A program made the translations under genes and the position numbers. From assembly GCA_031269535.1 (NCBI GenBank), contig JAISZA010000129.1, positions 1 through 47,532 of the forward strand: a stretch of DNA of 47,532 nt. Direction: 5' to 3'. This DNA is from Tannerellaceae bacterium. GTDB taxonomy: Bacteria > Bacteroidota > Bacteroidia > Bacteroidales > Tannerellaceae. Shown here one piece after another: positions 1 through 8,569 of the stretch. The notes beneath the pieces are model-generated. The model saw only the letters and a list, made by a program, of their open reading frames with translations, searched no databases and was not told the DNA's origin. Position 1 is the stretch's first letter; every line of letters begins with the position of its first letter.

Positions 1-1
1 A

Positions 2-103
2 TACAGAAGACTCAGTAAAGACTTTGAGTATCATACCGGAACAAGCGAAACGATGATTCAGTTGGCGATGATTAAACTCATGCTTAATAGAATCAAAAAC
101 TAA
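2..103 (+). pseudogene. IS5-like transposase, C-terminal end only
   Basis: An open frame enters from outside the window and ends in TAA after 33 residues. The peptide (YRRLSKDFEYHTG, then SETMIQLAMIKLMLNRI) resembles the last segment of IS5-group DDE transposases, which commonly end in a basic segment with RRL..DFE and a final IAMI.LML.R helix. Only the tail is present, so whether the copy is complete upstream cannot be told. The following coding remnant begins directly after its stop, so this insertion sequence probably disrupted or abuts the DHFR-like gene. Family assignment is from memory of the motif and is moderately sure. Confidence 0.55.
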
Positions 104-111
104 AATTTAAA

Positions 112-282
112 CAGTTACTTAATCACGACCTGATTGACGAAATGATTATTACGACCATCCCTATTACATTGGGAAATGGTATTTCTTTATTTTCTGAAAT
201 ATCAAAAGAATCTGAATGGGAAATGGCTAATTTTCAAGCATACACCAACGGAGTAAAGCAAGTTCATTATAAGAAAAAATAG
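112..282 (+). pseudogene. RibD/DHFR-like reductase, C-terminal fragment
   Basis: The frame reads LLNHDLIDEMIITTIPITLGNGISLF in separate blocks (LLNHDLIDEMII, then PITLGNGISLF) and closes at TAG 280-282. The pattern of a helix, an I-I-T strand, then P..LG.G..LF is the C-terminal signature of the RibD_C/dihydrofolate reductase-like family. Only about 55 residues are visible; the nucleotide-binding N-terminal half is missing because the IS5-like remnant lies immediately upstream. It is followed by a terminator-like hairpin, consistent with a real gene end. I infer a chromosomal or cargo gene interrupted at the edge of the element. Confidence 0.6.
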
Positions 283-307
283 CGATTTTCCGCATATCTT
301 CAAAAAG

Positions 308-340
308 TCTCAAGTTTTCCGACTTGGGATTTTTTGTTTT
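308..340 (+). terminator. Rho-independent terminator after the DHFR-like fragment
   Basis: TCTCAAGT (308-315) pairs with ACTTGGGA (322-329) with one G-T wobble, followed at once by a T-rich tail from 330. Orientation and position fit termination of the reductase-like fragment. Confidence 0.6.
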
Positions 341-535
341 TAGTTGGTTCATACAGAAATATTAATGCCGTTCTTCATCCTTCTATACTTTTATCTTTAG
401 CGTGAATAAAAAATAACACGTTATATATCAGCCTTCTTTGTGTAAATTTTAAGAAATCGTACCCAACTTCCAAAAACTTGTGAAACCACTTTATTTTTTC
501 GCCCGAACTTTGCACCGAATCAAAGAGTTACAGAT

Positions 536-853
536 ATGAAAGTAATAACAATTGAATCGGAAGCATATAAAAGGCTGGTGCGACAAATAGAATGGATTTA
601 CTTCTATGTGAAAAAACAAGCCAAAGAGAATGCAACACCGAAGAAGCCCAATCCCTCCGAAATCTGGATCGGCAATGATGAAGCGGCTAAGATTTTGGAG
701 ATAAGCACCCGTACATTACAACGGCTACGCTCTAAAGGAGAGATAACTTACTCTATCCGGGGTGGCAAAGCACGCTATACACTTCAAGAGGTAAACCGAC
801 TTATTGCCGGACGTGTGGTAAGAAATGATAAAACGAAAGGAGGTAAGTCATGA
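536..853 (+). CDS. Helix-turn-helix (excisionase/MerR-like) protein 1
   Basis: A 105-residue protein whose second half (about residues 44-95) is a winged HTH of the HTH_17 type: NDEAAKILEISTRTLQRLRSKGEI followed in a separate block by YSIRGGKARY and a C-terminal helix EVNRLI. Such pairs of small HTH proteins are standard near the regulatory/excision end of Bacteroidales conjugative transposons. The N-terminal 40 residues form a helix of unknown role. ATG 536 is the only good start. An AACTTTGC string about 25 bases upstream resembles the Bacteroides -7 box. The stop overlaps the next start by 4 bases (ATGA), so the two are translationally coupled. Target site unknown. Confidence 0.8.
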   Translation: MKVITIESEAYKRLVRQIEWIYFYVKKQAKENATPKKPNPSEIWIGNDEAAKILEISTRTLQRLRSKGEITYSIRGGKARYTLQEVNRLIAGRVVRNDKTKGGKS

Positions 854-1179
854 GCGAAGACGAAGAATTAAGAGGCTTTATGCGGGAATGGTTTGAACGT
901 TTCATGGGTCGCTTCGACCGATTGGATAAATTCATGGATATAATGAGCGGACGGCATAATGTACTGAACGGCGAACGGCTTTTGGACAATCAGGACTTGT
1001 GCCAGCTGCTTAATGTGAGCAAACGAACATTACAGCGTTACCGTTCTTCGGGAGATTTAACCTATATAACAATCCACCATAAGATATTCTATACGGAGAA
1101 AAACGTAGAGAAATTTATCTGCGACCATTTTTCCAAAGGCGATAATAACAGCGAAAAAGAACCGGAACCATCCGATTAG
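850..1179 (+). CDS. Helix-turn-helix (excisionase/MerR-like) protein 2
   Basis: A 109-residue paralogue of the preceding gene. The N-terminal half is acidic and rich in F/M/R (EWFERFMGRFDRL), the HTH occupies roughly residues 46-95 (LLDNQDLCQLLNVSKRTLQ then RYRSSGDLTYI, then a Y-T-E wing), and the tail is charged. Same fold and layout as gene 1 although sequence identity outside the HTH is low, suggesting an old duplication or a heterodimer. It starts inside the stop of gene 1. Likely role by family: DNA-bending/recombination directionality factor or transcription regulator of the ICE. Neither gene shows damage. Confidence 0.8.
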   Translation: MSEDEELRGFMREWFERFMGRFDRLDKFMDIMSGRHNVLNGERLLDNQDLCQLLNVSKRTLQRYRSSGDLTYITIHHKIFYTEKNVEKFICDHFSKGDNNSEKEPEPSD

Positions 1180-1203
1180 CTTTTCTGATTTATCCATTGT
1201 TAC

Positions 1204-1244
1204 GACCCCGTGTTGTTGAGAAATAGAGCGGGGTTCATTCTTTT
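1204..1244 (+). terminator. Possible terminator of the HTH gene pair
   Basis: ACCCCG (1205-1210) pairs with CGGGGT (1229-1234) around an 18-base loop and is followed by a moderately T-rich stretch. Weak T-tail, so only moderate support. Confidence 0.45.
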
Positions 1245-1254
1245 ATGACAGACA

Positions 1255-1280
1255 CTAAAAAAGGCGGATTGCTCCGCCTT
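1255..1280 (-). terminator. Rho-independent terminator of ardA
   Basis: AAGGCGGA (1261-1268) and TCCGCCTT (1273-1280) form a perfect 8-bp stem with a 4-base loop. On the minus strand it is followed by a run of six T. It lies 20 bases beyond the ardA stop. Confidence 0.85.
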
Positions 1281-1300
1281 ATAACCGTTTCCGGTAAGTT

Positions 1301-1828
1301 TTATGAATGACGGAAAACATAGCCGTCTTCGAACCAGTAGTCGGTCATAAACAGGTCGCGGGCGAACTTTTCATAGTCGAAATAGCTTTTCGCAAATTCC
1401 GGCAGGTCGTAGCATTCTTCAACGACTTCATACGCATAATCTTCTTCATCTTTATATGCGCCCTGAAAGTCATCCTCGAAAGAGGAAACAAGGTCGTTTA
1501 TATCTTTTGTGCTGAGGTCATGGCTTTCATGGTTAAGCCAGACTTTGAATGCTTCTTTTCTTTCTTCGCCCATATCCTCTATGGCTTCGATAATTTCAAA
1601 GATATTATCCGATAGCCAACATTCCCCTATTAATCCGCCGGGTATATACTCCCAATCCTGAAACATTAATTCCGGGTCTTGTTCGTCCTTGTGTAACTCG
1701 CGGCAAGCCGTGTAAAATTCTTCTTTATCGGAATAATCCGAAAGATCTAACCATTTACCGAAAATTGAACCGTTATTATACTCAGCGTAAGTACCTACAT
1801 AAATCTGAGCTTCTGATATATTTTCCAT
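1301..1828 (-). CDS. ardA: ArdA antirestriction protein
   Basis: A 175-residue very acidic protein beginning MENISEAQIYVGTYAEYN, with GSIFGKWLDLSDY near residues 20-32, the hallmark opening of ArdA. ArdA proteins mimic about 42 bp of bent B-DNA and titrate type I restriction-modification enzymes, protecting an incoming conjugative element. Length and the high content of D/E throughout (for example DKEEFYTACRELHKDEQD, EDDFQGAYKDEED) match the family (about 165-180). It stands alone between a strong terminator and a 555-base gap. Intact, unlike most of the transfer genes. Its presence on an element that also carries a methyltransferase-containing cassette is typical of ICE cargo. Confidence 0.92.
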   Translation of the reverse strand: MENISEAQIYVGTYAEYNNGSIFGKWLDLSDYSDKEEFYTACRELHKDEQDPELMFQDWEYIPGGLIGECWLSDNIFEIIEAIEDMGEERKEAFKVWLNHESHDLSTKDINDLVSSFEDDFQGAYKDEEDYAYEVVEECYDLPEFAKSYFDYEKFARDLFMTDYWFEDGYVFRHS

Positions 1829-2383
1829 AACCTTAATTTTTTAATCGGCATCTGCCGGGTTGATTTTTTATTCAGGTGCATTTCCGGTGTAGGGATTAGG
1901 GCTGTCAAGCATTCACGGACAAAATACAACCTGCAAGCGTGGAGATTTTTCCGTGAACCTGCAAGGCTTGTGCTTTACTGCCCGTTAAGATTCCGTAAAC
2001 ACCTTTGCGCCATAATAGAAAATAACCCACCGGGGCAGATGCCGTATGTGTTAAGGTGGAAACTGTCAGAAGCCTGATTTTTAATGCTTACGCCTGTGAA
2101 TGAAGGTGCTTATGTGGTAAGTGGTTCCTGCCGTAACCGATGAAAGAAATAAACGGCTGCCGCTATTAAATCGGCGAGGAAGAACCGTTAATATGAGGAT
2201 TGAGAATACCCTGCGTGTTGGGGAAATAATGCCGCTGATATCTGAATGCGAGCCTTACGGTATGGACGAAAGAAAAAGGCATCCGAAGCCTTGCCCCGGA
2301 TGCCCACCACTAAAAGATCAATGTTAAACGACTATTCCGAATCGTAGAACAAAGTCTTTCAGTGGGCAAAGATAGTGAAGATT
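1829..2383. other. 555-base gap without a convincing gene
   Basis: No frame on either strand gives a recognisable protein. A 68-codon plus-strand frame (2121-2327) ends inside a copy of the recurrent ICE leader motif and has no recognisable homology. Small dyads are present (TTCACGG near 1912 with CCGTGAA near 1951) and the string CCTGCAAG occurs twice (about 1929 and 1957). The stretch probably holds the ardA promoter and the remains of a small ICE gene. Confidence 0.4.
2306..2328 (+). promoter_or_regulatory. Recurrent ICE leader motif, copy 1
   Basis: ACCACTAAAAGATCAatGTTAAA. Same string as copies near topB, mobA, traE, the first DUF3876-like gene and traN. Here no intact gene follows on the plus strand, so this copy may be a relic of a lost gene. 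Confidence 0.55.
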
Positions 2384-4492
2384 TTACTTAGTTCGTCGTT
2401 TTTTGCTGCCGCCTTTGTTTGGCGGAAACTCAAAGACGGTTTTATAATCCGCGTCGAATTTGACTGCTGCCTCGAACGTATTTCCGGTCTTACTGCTTAT
2501 GAAACCTTTAATAAGAGCGGTCTTGCCGTTCATCAAAAGGTCTGTCAGCTGCCCGTCCGTCAATTCCTTTTTAGCAATGGAACGCCATACGGTAAGTCCG
2601 CAGCTTTCATTTTGGCACTTGGCGACTTTCCGATAGATAACCACATTCCCGCTCTTACATTTCGGGCAAGGGCATGATTGGCGGTTATCCTTTTGCTCAA
2701 AAGTCATATCCAGCAATTCGGATGTGATCTACGAAGCATAAACCTCTATGGCTTTATGGAAAGTAGAGGCATCCATTTCGCCCGCAGCGATCTTATTGAG
2801 GGCTTGCTCCCATTGCCCGGTCATGGCAACATCGGCAATCTTCTTATCCTTTATGGCAAGATAGACCACTAATCCTTTGTTTGTCGGAACAAGGGACTTC
2901 TTTTCGCGTACAATATATTCACGGGAAAACAACGTTTCAATAATGGCGGCGCGGGTAGCAGGTGTACCGATACCACAATCCTTCATCGGCTCTCGCTCTT
3001 CTTCATTCTCAACCTCTTTGTTTGCATTTTCCATAGCCGCAAGCAAGGAACTCTCCGTGTGAAGCGGTCGGGGCTTGGTCTGCTTCTCCTGAATTTCGCA
3101 ATCGCGAACAGATAGACTATCACCTTCTACGAGGGCGGGCAGAACTGCCGTATCGTCCTCGTCGTTTGGCTCGTCCTTAGAGTTAAACACCGCCCTCCAA
3201 CCGGGGACGAGCGTAACGCTTCCTTTGCAGGAAAAGTGTACACCTCTGGCTTCAAGTGAAACGGTGGTGTTCTCTTTGATGCAGTGCTCGCCGAAGGCTT
3301 CAAGCATACGTCCGGCAACCATATCGTAGATAAGCTGTTCATCTTTGGATAATTCCGTAGCGGGATCTTCTGTAATAATCAGCGCATGGTGGCCGGTAAC
3401 TTTGCTGTCATTCACACTACGGGTATTGAGCGTTGTGTCGAACCGATTATCTATATATGCCCTAAAGTCAAGATGCGAACGGAGCATGGCGATCAGGTGC
3501 GGTATTTCCTCGAATACATCTTGGGAAATATAGCGGCTTCCGGTTCTTGGGTAGCTGATTTTTTTCGCTTCGTACAACGCTTGTGCAATCGTCAGGGTCT
3601 TATCCGCCGAAAAACCATGTTTGCTGTTGGCTTCCTTTTGGAGCGTGGTAAGGTCGTAAAGCAAAGGCGGTTCTTGTTTCACCTCCTTGCTTTCCACGCC
3701 TGTAACAGTAACCTTTCCGGCGGCTTTCACCTGTGCCGTAATTTCTTCGGCGATGGTTCGGGTAACGAATTTATCTACTGAAAGAGCAGGAAACGCTACG
3801 GCATCTTTCGCCGTATGCAGCTTCAGGCGGAAATAGGTTTGCGGTTTGAAGTCCTTGTTTTCAAGGTATCGGCTGCAAATAATCGCCAGTGTAGGAGTTT
3901 GTACCCTGCCGAGTGACCAAACGCCATATCCTGCGGAGATTGAGAGGCTCTGGGAGGCGTTGATCCCCACGAGCCAATCAGCACACGAACGGGCTTTTGC
4001 AGAAGCATACAAGTTGTCGTAATCGCTTCCGGGACGGAGGGTTTGGAAATCGTCACGAATCGCACGGTCGGTAAGCGAGCTTATCCACAAACGGCGGAAA
4101 GGAAGCGAACTGCCTACATAATCATATATGTAGCGGAATATGAGTTCGCCTTCCCGTCCGGCATCGGTGCAACAAATGATCTCGTCCCCGCGACTGAACA
4201 GTTCTTTGATAACCTTTAGCTGCTTCATCACGCCGGGGTCGTTCTTATACTCCTTGCCCTCTTTTACCTGACGGGGCAACAGCTTAAATTCTTTGGGAAG
4301 TATCGGCAGATTTTCACGCCGGAATCCTTCGATACCGTAATGTTCCGGCATGGCAAGCCCCACCAGATGCCCGAAAGCCCACGTAACGGCATATCCGCCG
4401 CCCTCTATATAGCCATCTTTTTTGTTGTTTGCACCGACTATGACCGCTATACTCTTAGTCACAGAAGGTTTTTCTGCAATTATAATTTTCAT
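2384..4492 (-). pseudogene. topB: Type IA DNA topoisomerase III TopB, interrupted by in-frame TAG
   Basis: The first 587 codons hold the toprim domain (IIAEKPSVTKSI at the N-terminus, CTDAGREGELIFRY near residue 110) and the catalytic core with the active tyrosine in ISYPRTGSRYIS (near residue 315). An in-frame TAG at 2729-2731 then stops it after EVYAS. The same frame continues at once with ITSELLDMTFEQ and a zinc-ribbon tail (CPCPKCKSGN, CQNESC) to 2384, restoring the usual ~700-residue ICE TopB. So one base change, for example CAG to TAG, separates core and zinc tail. TopB relaxes/decatenates DNA during ICE transfer. The core alone might keep some activity. The start is ATG 4492, placed one base after the recurrent leader motif. 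Confidence 0.88.
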
Positions 4493-4515
4493 TTTAACAT
4501 TGATTTTTTAGTGGT
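4493..4515 (-). promoter_or_regulatory. Recurrent ICE leader motif, copy 2 (topB)
   Basis: On the minus strand ACCACTAAAAAATCAatGTTAAA ends one base before the topB ATG, so it occupies the position of the ribosome binding site. Confidence 0.6.
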
Positions 4516-4527
4516 TGATAAATCAGA

Positions 4528-6105
4528 TTACATTTTGCGTCCTTTACTTTTCTTTGGGGCGGCAGGAGATTGTTGTTGCTTCTGCTCCTTTTTCTCCGCC
4601 TGCTTTTCGGTGGGCTGCGCCTGACCTTTCTTTAGCGGCTCGGTCGAATGCTTGGTCGCCTCATTGGTCTTACCCTCGTTATTGACCGCTACCTGCGTTT
4701 TGCTCTCAGTGGCGGGTTTCATGTTCAGCCCGGCTGTTGCCTGCTTTGCCTCAATAGCACGTACTTGGTCGGGATGTTTGCCGCTATGGCGAACCTTGCC
4801 TTTGCTCTCGTCAATCCATACCCATGCGTTGTACTTCTGCCCTTTCTGGTCGGTAGCTTCAACTTTCTGCGCTCCCGAAGCATCCGACTGTTGCTTGGAC
4901 TTTTGGGATTCCATGTCCTTAACAAAGACAGGCTCTTTGTTACACAGCTTGTTGAAGTCTTCACGGGAAAGCTGCACGCCGCCCTGTTTGGAATACACCC
5001 ATATCTCACCGAGCTTGCGGGCTTTGGGCATCTTCTGTTCCTCCCCCGCCTTTTCGCCCTGCTTGGCTTGGCGATTTTGGTTGAATTGCTGGCGTTGTTC
5101 ATCGCTGAACTTGAAATCGAAATTCTTGTTCGCGGCGTTGTACTGCACGAAGCGGGAAATGGTTGAGGGTTGTTCTCCTTGCTTGACTTTCTTATCCATG
5201 CCCTCGATCCAGACAGCTTTACCCTCTTTTAGTCCTTGCTGTTGTTCGGGAGAAAGCGGGGCGTTTTTCAAAGTCTGCGGGATATAAATATCCTTCAATG
5301 CCACAGCCTCGAAACGATTTGTCATTTTGTCGAGTGAGATAAGCGAAGGTACTTTTTCGTCTCCGGCTACGGGTTCAAGGTCGAACACACGACCGCCGTG
5401 CCCTGTCTTTTGGAACTGTTCTTTATCCTGTTCGGTAAAGACTATGCCCATAAAGGGTTTCTCGAAATCGGGCCGCTCCTGTTTGGGGTGGGTAACGATT
5501 TTGATACCATCCTCCTGTTTCTCCAACGACAAGCGGGCTTGCATAGGAAGCTCCTGCCCGTCAATCACAGGCTTAATCTCAACCAATCCGGGCGACTTAT
5601 GCCCGTACACTATCGCTTTGAGGGCATCCTGCAATTTCTCGCCGGAAAGGCCTAACTTCTCAACTTCTTTCCAATCGAGCTTGTTCAGGTCTAAGGGTTG
5701 GAACCTGCCTGTAAGTTCTACCTGTATCTTCACTTTCATATCATCGTCAAATTTGACACGGTACGGGTCAAGCACTTTGTCGGTGTGGTCGATACGGATA
5801 ATTTTGTCGAGGAAAGCCGCTATTTTATCTGCGGCTGACAGCCCGACAGCATACACGCCTGTATGCGAGGGGTGTTTGAACTGCGCCGCGAACTTCTTAA
5901 AGAAATTCTCCAACGCATTGCCGTTGGTGTCGATCTTCATAAACTGGTCGGCATTCTCTTTGGTGGGATTGACTGTTTTCAGCTTGCCGTCCTGTTCCCC
6001 TGCGATGGCTTTCAATTTGCCGTCTTCGCCCTGCGTCAATAAGACTTTAGGCTCTTCTTTTTTTACTTTACTTTCGTCCATAATAAATATGTTTTTATTC
6101 TGCAT
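4528..6105 (-). CDS. DUF3945/DUF4099 ICE protein
   Basis: A 525-residue hydrophilic protein. It contains a central module of the DUF4099 type (ALENFFKKFAAQFKHPSH then GVYAVGLSAADKI) and several repeats of the DUF3945 style with the phrase GKAVWIEGMDKKVKQGE and WVWIDESKGKVRHSGKHP. The last 80 residues are a low-complexity Q/K/E/A-rich tail ending PKKSKGRKM. Such proteins are found beside topB in Bacteroidales conjugative elements; their biochemical role is unknown, although a DNA-binding or relaxosome helper function is often guessed. It lies 35 bases upstream of topB on the same strand, so co-transcription is likely. The start may be ATG 6105 or the in-frame ATG at 6081 (MDESKVKK). No damage seen. 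Confidence 0.85.
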   Translation of the reverse strand: MQNKNIFIMDESKVKKEEPKVLLTQGEDGKLKAIAGEQDGKLKTVNPTKENADQFMKIDTNGNALENFFKKFAAQFKHPSHTGVYAVGLSAADKIAAFLDKIIRIDHTDKVLDPYRVKFDDDMKVKIQVELTGRFQPLDLNKLDWKEVEKLGLSGEKLQDALKAIVYGHKSPGLVEIKPVIDGQELPMQARLSLEKQEDGIKIVTHPKQERPDFEKPFMGIVFTEQDKEQFQKTGHGGRVFDLEPVAGDEKVPSLISLDKMTNRFEAVALKDIYIPQTLKNAPLSPEQQQGLKEGKAVWIEGMDKKVKQGEQPSTISRFVQYNAANKNFDFKFSDEQRQQFNQNRQAKQGEKAGEEQKMPKARKLGEIWVYSKQGGVQLSREDFNKLCNKEPVFVKDMESQKSKQQSDASGAQKVEATDQKGQKYNAWVWIDESKGKVRHSGKHPDQVRAIEAKQATAGLNMKPATESKTQVAVNNEGKTNEATKHSTEPLKKGQAQPTEKQAEKKEQKQQQSPAAPKKSKGRKM

Positions 6106-6353
6106 TATTATTAATGCAGAACGAAAGTAAGCCTATCTAATGGATTGACAGCAAGGTTTTAAGGAGATGGATGCTTGTGTCCGGGATTGTCTGGGGTTGT
6201 TTTGGGAATCAAACATAAAAAAACTATCAAAATGCAATTAAATTCAATGTGGTTATCTGCATAAATATGAGCAGATAAACACTCAGACTAAGAAAAATCA
6301 TCAGATTCCTGCTGCAATAAAAAATGAAACGGAAAATGTTGTATTGATTTCCC
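6106..6353. other. Divergent intergenic control region
   Basis: Separates the minus-strand DUF3945 gene from the plus-strand thyA operon. A TTACTTTCG string on the minus strand just upstream of 6105 is a plausible degraded -7 box for the topB-side operon. Base composition drops to AT-rich here, marking the start of the cargo segment. No gene seen. Confidence 0.45.
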
Positions 6354-6384
6354 TTTGCCAGCTTGGAATAAATTCGTAACTTTG
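6354..6384 (+). promoter_or_regulatory. Bacteroides-type promoter of the thyA/defence operon
   Basis: TTTG at 6354-6357, 19 bases, then TAACTTTG at 6377-6384. This is the consensus -33/-7 arrangement (TTTG and TAnnTTTG) used by the Bacteroidales primary sigma factor. It lies 27 bases before the thyA ATG and is the only clear promoter before the six-gene plus-strand operon. Confidence 0.85.
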
Positions 6385-6411
6385 CAAAGCAAATTTTATG
6401 CGTATAATTTT

Positions 6412-7206
6412 ATGAATCAGTATGAAATCCTTTTGAAGTATGTAAGAGATAACGGGACAAAAAAGTCTGACCGTACAGGCACTGGTACGCTTAGTGTTTT
6501 TGGTTATCAGATGAGATTTGATTTGAATGAGGGATTTCCACTGATTACAACAAAACAAGTACACCTAAAATCTATAATCCACGAATTAATTTGGTTTTTA
6601 AAGGGAGATACAAATATCAAGTATCTGCAAAATAATGGTGTAACTATTTGGGATGAGTGGGCAGATAAAGACGGAGAACTTGGCTCTATATACGGTTATC
6701 AATGGCGTTCATGGCCATCATCTGACGGTCGGCATATTGACCAGATCACCCAAGTCATAAACACTCTGAAACACAACCCGGATTCAAGACGTATCATTGT
6801 TAGCGCATGGAATGTGGCAGAGATTGATAAAATGGCACTTCCTCCTTGCCATGCATTGTTTCAGTTTTATGTCGCAGACAATAAGTTGTCCTGCCAAATG
6901 TATCAACGAAGTGCGGATTTATTTTTAGGTGTTCCTTTCAATATTGCATCTTATGCTCTACTTACAATGATGGTTGCACAGGTTTGTGATTTAGAACTAG
7001 GGGACTTTATTCATACCTTCGGAGATACACACATATATCTGAACCATCTTGAACGGGTCGATTTACAGCTTTCGAGAATACCGCGACCTTATCCAATCAT
7101 GAAGCTAAACCCTGCGATAAAAAATATCTTCGATTTCAAATACGAAGACTTTCAATTAGAAGGGTATAATCCTTATCCGAGAATTAAAGCCCCAATTGCA
7201 GTATAA
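6412..7206 (+). CDS. thyA: Thymidylate synthase ThyA
   Basis: A 264-residue protein that can be followed from end to end against E. coli ThyA, which has the same length. It converts dUMP to dTMP with methylenetetrahydrofolate. Visible landmarks are [14 protein letters not shown] near the N-terminus, the catalytic cysteine in [32 protein letters not shown] with the Asn that selects dUMP over dCMP, and the C-terminal IKAPIAV. So it is a normal thymidylate synthase, not a dCMP hydroxymethylase. An earlier in-frame ATG would sit at the promoter, so ATG 6412 was chosen. It is followed after 4 bases by the methyltransferase start, so it heads the cargo operon. Undamaged. It may be housekeeping cargo or a functional part of the operon. 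Confidence 0.95.
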   Translation: MNQYEILLKYVRDNGTKKSDRTGTGTLSVFGYQMRFDLNEGFPLITTKQVHLKSIIHELIWFLKGDTNIKYLQNNGVTIWDEWADKDGELGSIYGYQWRSWPSSDGRHIDQITQVINTLKHNPDSRRIIVSAWNVAEIDKMALPPCHALFQFYVADNKLSCQMYQRSADLFLGVPFNIASYALLTMMVAQVCDLELGDFIHTFGDTHIYLNHLERVDLQLSRIPRPYPIMKLNPAIKNIFDFKYEDFQLEGYNPYPRIKAPIAV

Positions 7207-7210
7207 ATAT

Positions 7211-8569
7211 ATGGACAAGGGTTTGCTCGAATATAAATCAAATGAAAAGTTAACAGAATTTCTAATTAAAGAATATTCGAAGACTAATCAACCTATTGCG
7301 ATAAGCTTTAGGGATTTATACCCTTCTATGAATAAATCAGATAGATATACTCATTTGATTCATGCTTACCCTGCCAAACTTTTGCCTCACATTCCATATT
7401 TTTTTCTGAATAATACATATTTCTCAAAAGAAGGAGAGACCGTTCTAGATCCATTTTGCGGAACAGGAACAGTACTTCTTGAAGCCAATTTATCTGGGCG
7501 TAATGCTTTAGGAGCCGATGCGAATCCTTTGGCCAGAAAAATAGCAAGTGTAAAAACTCAAAAACTGGATAAACAGAAGCTGGACAAGATGTTGCTATCC
7601 ATAATCCATAGAGCTAAATTATTTAGGAAAGTGGAATTTCCTGATGTTAGAAATAGAGAATTTTGGTTTCCAGAGCAGACACAAATTCAATTGGCAAAAA
7701 TTCGTCGTGCTATTGTGGAGTTACCTAATGGGAAGTATAAATCTTTTTTTGAAGTTTGTTTTTCAAACTGTGTAAAAAAAGTGAGTTATGCAGATCCTCG
7801 GATAGCCGTACCTGTTAAACTTAACCCAGATAGATTTGAAAAAAATAGCGAGCAATACAAAAAAGTAAAGAAACGGCTACTAGAACTCAATTCACTTGAT
7901 ATTTTTGAAAAATATAAATCAATATGTTCTGAAAATATTACAAGAGTAAATAATATTTCTCATTTGTCTGACGAAGTAACATCAAAGGTAATATCTGAAA
8001 ATGCAAAAATTCTAACGACATCTTTAAGTAAAACCAGCCGGTTGGGAGATGGTAGTATTGACATGATACTGACCTCGCCCCCATACGCCGGAGCACAAAA
8101 ATATATTCGTTCATCAAGTTTGAATCTTGGATGGTTAGGACTGACTATAGATGAAGACCTAAAAACTCTTGACCAAAAAAGTATTGGGAGAGAAAATTAT
8201 TTATCATCCGAACTTAAAGAAGTAAAAGTAGGTATTAAAAGTGCAGATGAGTTACTTGAGATATTATTCAAAAAGAATAAACTTCGGGCGTATATTGTTG
8301 GAAATTATTTACTTGAAATGAAGACTGCTCTTGACGAATCTATTCGGGTTTTGAAGAATGGAGGATATTTAGTCATAGTAGTAGGGAATAATAAAGTGTG
8401 TGATATTGAGTTTAATACACAAGAATATTTGACTGAATATATTCTAAGCAAGGAGCTGGATTTGCAATTCAAATTAATTGATGACATCAAATCTTACGGA
8501 TTGATGACGAAGCGGAATAAAACTGCGGATATAATTTCAAGAGAATGGATTCTTGTTTTAAAAAAATGA
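7211..8569 (+). CDS. DNA methyltransferase (TSPPY type) of the cargo operon
   Basis: A 452-residue AdoMet-dependent methyltransferase. Motif I is DPFCGTGTVLLEA near residues 80-92 and motif IV is LTSPPYAGAQ near residue 290, which marks amino-methylation (N6-adenine or N4-cytosine). Between them is a ~190-residue insert likely to hold target recognition (FWFPEQTQIQLAKIRRAI, SYADPRIAVPVKLNP). A C-terminal strand region reads GGYLVIVVGNN. Organisation I-before-IV resembles Trm11/MUCL-like DNA methylases seen in defence operons. The start ATG 7211 lies 4 bases after thyA; a TTG further up would overlap thyA and is less likely. The stop overlaps the next ATG (ATGA). Role inferred: marks host DNA for a cognate effector, or is itself part of target sensing. 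Confidence 0.85.
   Translation: MDKGLLEYKSNEKLTEFLIKEYSKTNQPIAISFRDLYPSMNKSDRYTHLIHAYPAKLLPHIPYFFLNNTYFSKEGETVLDPFCGTGTVLLEANLSGRNALGADANPLARKIASVKTQKLDKQKLDKMLLSIIHRAKLFRKVEFPDVRNREFWFPEQTQIQLAKIRRAIVELPNGKYKSFFEVCFSNCVKKVSYADPRIAVPVKLNPDRFEKNSEQYKKVKKRLLELNSLDIFEKYKSICSENITRVNNISHLSDEVTSKVISENAKILTTSLSKTSRLGDGSIDMILTSPPYAGAQKYIRSSSLNLGWLGLTIDEDLKTLDQKSIGRENYLSSELKEVKVGIKSADELLEILFKKNKLRAYIVGNYLLEMKTALDESIRVLKNGGYLVIVVGNNKVCDIEFNTQEYLTEYILSKELDLQFKLIDDIKSYGLMTKRNKTADIISREWILVLKK

Noticed and set aside
2121-2327. 68-codon plus-strand frame in the ardA-topB gap
   Set aside because: No homology recognised, its last codons are the recurrent leader motif, and no ribosome binding site or neighbour supports it.
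4652-5287. Long plus-strand frames opposite the DUF3945 gene (also 5327-6130)
   Set aside because: They are antisense shadows of a well-supported minus-strand gene with repeats; no family features, and composition follows the opposite strand.
6412-7206. ThyA as a dCMP/dUMP hydroxymethylase making modified phage-like DNA
   Set aside because: The Asn of FNIASYALL that selects dUMP and the whole catalytic region match normal thymidylate synthase.
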